Shown: positions 32,373 through 33,408 of the stretch, piece by piece
Layout: the number at the start of each line of letters is the position of its first letter
How positions within the stretch are numbered: position 1 is the stretch's first letter
DNA from: Xanthobacteraceae bacterium
GTDB lineage: Bacteria; Pseudomonadota; Alphaproteobacteria; Rhizobiales; Xanthobacteraceae
NCBI GenBank assembly: GCA_019746135.1
Contig: JAIESI010000387.1
Span: 1-33,408 of the forward strand
Length of the DNA stretch: 33,408 bases
Direction: 5' to 3'
The notes under the pieces: model-generated
What the model was told of the DNA's origin: nothing
Databases searched by the model: none
What the model saw: only the letters and a program-made list of their open reading frames with translations
Translations under genes and position numbers: made by a program

Positions 32373-33118
32373 GACACTTCGCCCGCCGCTGCATTTTCAC
32401 GGGCCAAGGATACTAGCTCCTCCAATATGGGAAGCCGGGTGGCCGTCTCAAAGGGCTCCGTATTGGATGCTGACGTATTGTGATCTAATTCGAGACGGGT
32501 CGCATGGAGTTCCCGAGAGTGCATTCCCACGGACACCCCCTTGTCGGTCATTTGAACGAGGCCGCCTCTGACGAACATGCTGGTCCAAGTCGAGATACGG
32601 TTGATTTCTAAATCCTTCTTGACCGAACTCTGCCGTGGCCAGTTCACCCGATAAATGAAATCTCGCATGGCATCAGGGTCTATTTTTACCGAGCGGAGCT
32701 GCTCGCCTATCTGCACGTAAGAGTTTCGCTTGTCCTCGGCCGGCGAGATCAGCGTGGCGCCAAAGGCGATACGAAGAAGTGGAAAGGAAGCCTCTTCGAT
32801 GGTCGGGGAGACAGCGCGCACGAAGGGCTCCATTGTCTCTTCCATCGGACCAATGATCGGAAGTGAAATTTCCTCATCCTCTTTTGCTGGGCCAACACTC
32901 TCATCATGAGCCAGCACAATGTCGCATCGGTACGGGCCAAAACCGACGCTGAATTTGCCGCCAAGAAATTTTCCGGAATAGACCTTGCCGCCGGCAACTG
33001 CGTTGCGGTTCTCGGCCTCATCCTGCCCGGTAATCGTTGTCCAGACTGCCTCGGTGAGCGTGAAGACCTCACTCGAAAAGAGTGACACACGTAGTTGTTG
33101 GACTGCCCAGTTCGGCAT
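32369..33118 (-). CDS. Hypothetical protein A of the three-gene cassette
   Basis: This protein has about 249 residues from the ATG at 33118 (MPNWAVQQLRVSLF), which has GGGGAG three bases upstream. A TTG at 33175 would add 19 residues and is less likely. There is no signal peptide or membrane helix. Motifs are WAVQQLRVSLFSSEVFTL at the start, an acidic middle (AKEDEEISLPIIGPMEETME), DLEINRISTWTSMFVRGG, and RLELDHNT near the end. The layout vaguely recalls sporadic uncharacterised families of about 250 residues, but I cannot name one with confidence. It is the first gene of the cassette and overlaps gene B by four bases. Confidence 0.7.
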   Translation of the reverse strand: MPNWAVQQLRVSLFSSEVFTLTEAVWTTITGQDEAENRNAVAGGKVYSGKFLGGKFSVGFGPYRCDIVLAHDESVGPAKEDEEISLPIIGPMEETMEPFVRAVSPTIEEASFPLLRIAFGATLISPAEDKRNSYVQIGEQLRSVKIDPDAMRDFIYRVNWPRQSSVKKDLEINRISTWTSMFVRGGLVQMTDKGVSVGMHSRELHATRLELDHNTSASNTEPFETATRLPILEELVSLARENAAAGEVS

Positions 33119-33408
33119 CCGCTCCCCGAAAAATGTGAAATTGCCCACCCCTGCGAACCATCTTTTAGCATGCAATCGCTACGGTAGAAATGGGGTAAAA
33201 CGCAGCGAAAAGATGCGGCTAAGCGGATGAAACGGCTCTTTACCAGTCGGTCCCGGCGAGCCTCGCGCGACCCACGTCACTGATAAGGACGGTCGAACGC
33301 GTATATGAGCCGCCGCGCCCGCTACGGGCTTCCGGTGCCGTCGCGGGGTTGGTTGGAAATGAGGGTGGCGTAGTCTCCGAGGTGATCAACCTCGAATCAT
33401 CCGGCGTT
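33119..33408. other. Right edge, upstream of the cassette
   Basis: No convincing gene is visible in the last 290 bases. The stretch next to gene A is fairly AT-rich and should hold the cassette promoter, but I find no good -35/-10 pair. A 6-bp stem (CGAGGT-GATCA-ACCTCG, 33378-33394) is near the end. The window stops before any flanking gene that could show whether the cassette is part of a larger island. Confidence 0.4.

Overview
The window looks like chromosomal DNA of a GC-rich alphaproteobacterium of the Hyphomicrobiales (rhizobial order), probably near Bradyrhizobium/Rhodopseudomonas or the Xanthobacteraceae. The signs are the atpI-B-E-F'-F order of the F0 ATP synthase operon, a C4-pathway 5-aminolevulinate synthase, a cbb3 oxidase cluster with FixK/FNR-type boxes, a FixJ-like regulator, and palindromic repeats of the kind common in this group. 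The genus assignment is inference.

Layout. 264-2770 (minus): F0 sector genes atpF, atpF', atpE, atpB and atpI behind a good sigma-70-type promoter at 2849-2877. 3068-4852 (plus): a secreted coiled-coil protein, a YjbQ-family protein and a LuxR-type response regulator. 4947-8450 (minus): a large hybrid histidine kinase whose N-terminus is a sodium/solute-symporter-like membrane domain, probably working with that response regulator. 8682-10750 (plus): mscL, a stand-alone FixJ-like DNA-binding protein, a nested palindromic repeat and an AbrB-family membrane protein. 10804-12030 (minus): hemA, facing an isochorismatase-family hydrolase across a gap that holds a perfect FixK/FNR box.

13035-19065 (plus) is a two-partner secretion pair: a TpsB outer-membrane transporter and a 1413-residue TpsA exoprotein that ends in a complete subtilisin domain. 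A 13-bp tandem array starts inside the tpsA stop codon. A small secreted basic protein follows.

19763-26871 (minus) is the cbb3 oxidase region: ccoN-O-Q-P, an 81-residue membrane protein, a DUF2189 membrane protein, a repeat cluster, then ccoI-ccoS. Most junctions overlap by ATGA. ccoG and ccoH are not in the window. A FixK-type box with class-II spacing lies upstream of ccoN, so the oxidase and probably haem synthesis (hemA) would be induced together at low oxygen.

27336-30740 (plus) is an exporter operon: an HlyD-like adaptor and two paralogous ABC-2 permeases, with no ATPase gene beside them. 31044-33118 (minus) is a lower-GC, tightly coupled three-gene cassette of unknown function. It is the most likely accessory cargo and the best candidate for an undescribed system. 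I see no tRNA, rRNA, CRISPR array, transposase or integrase.
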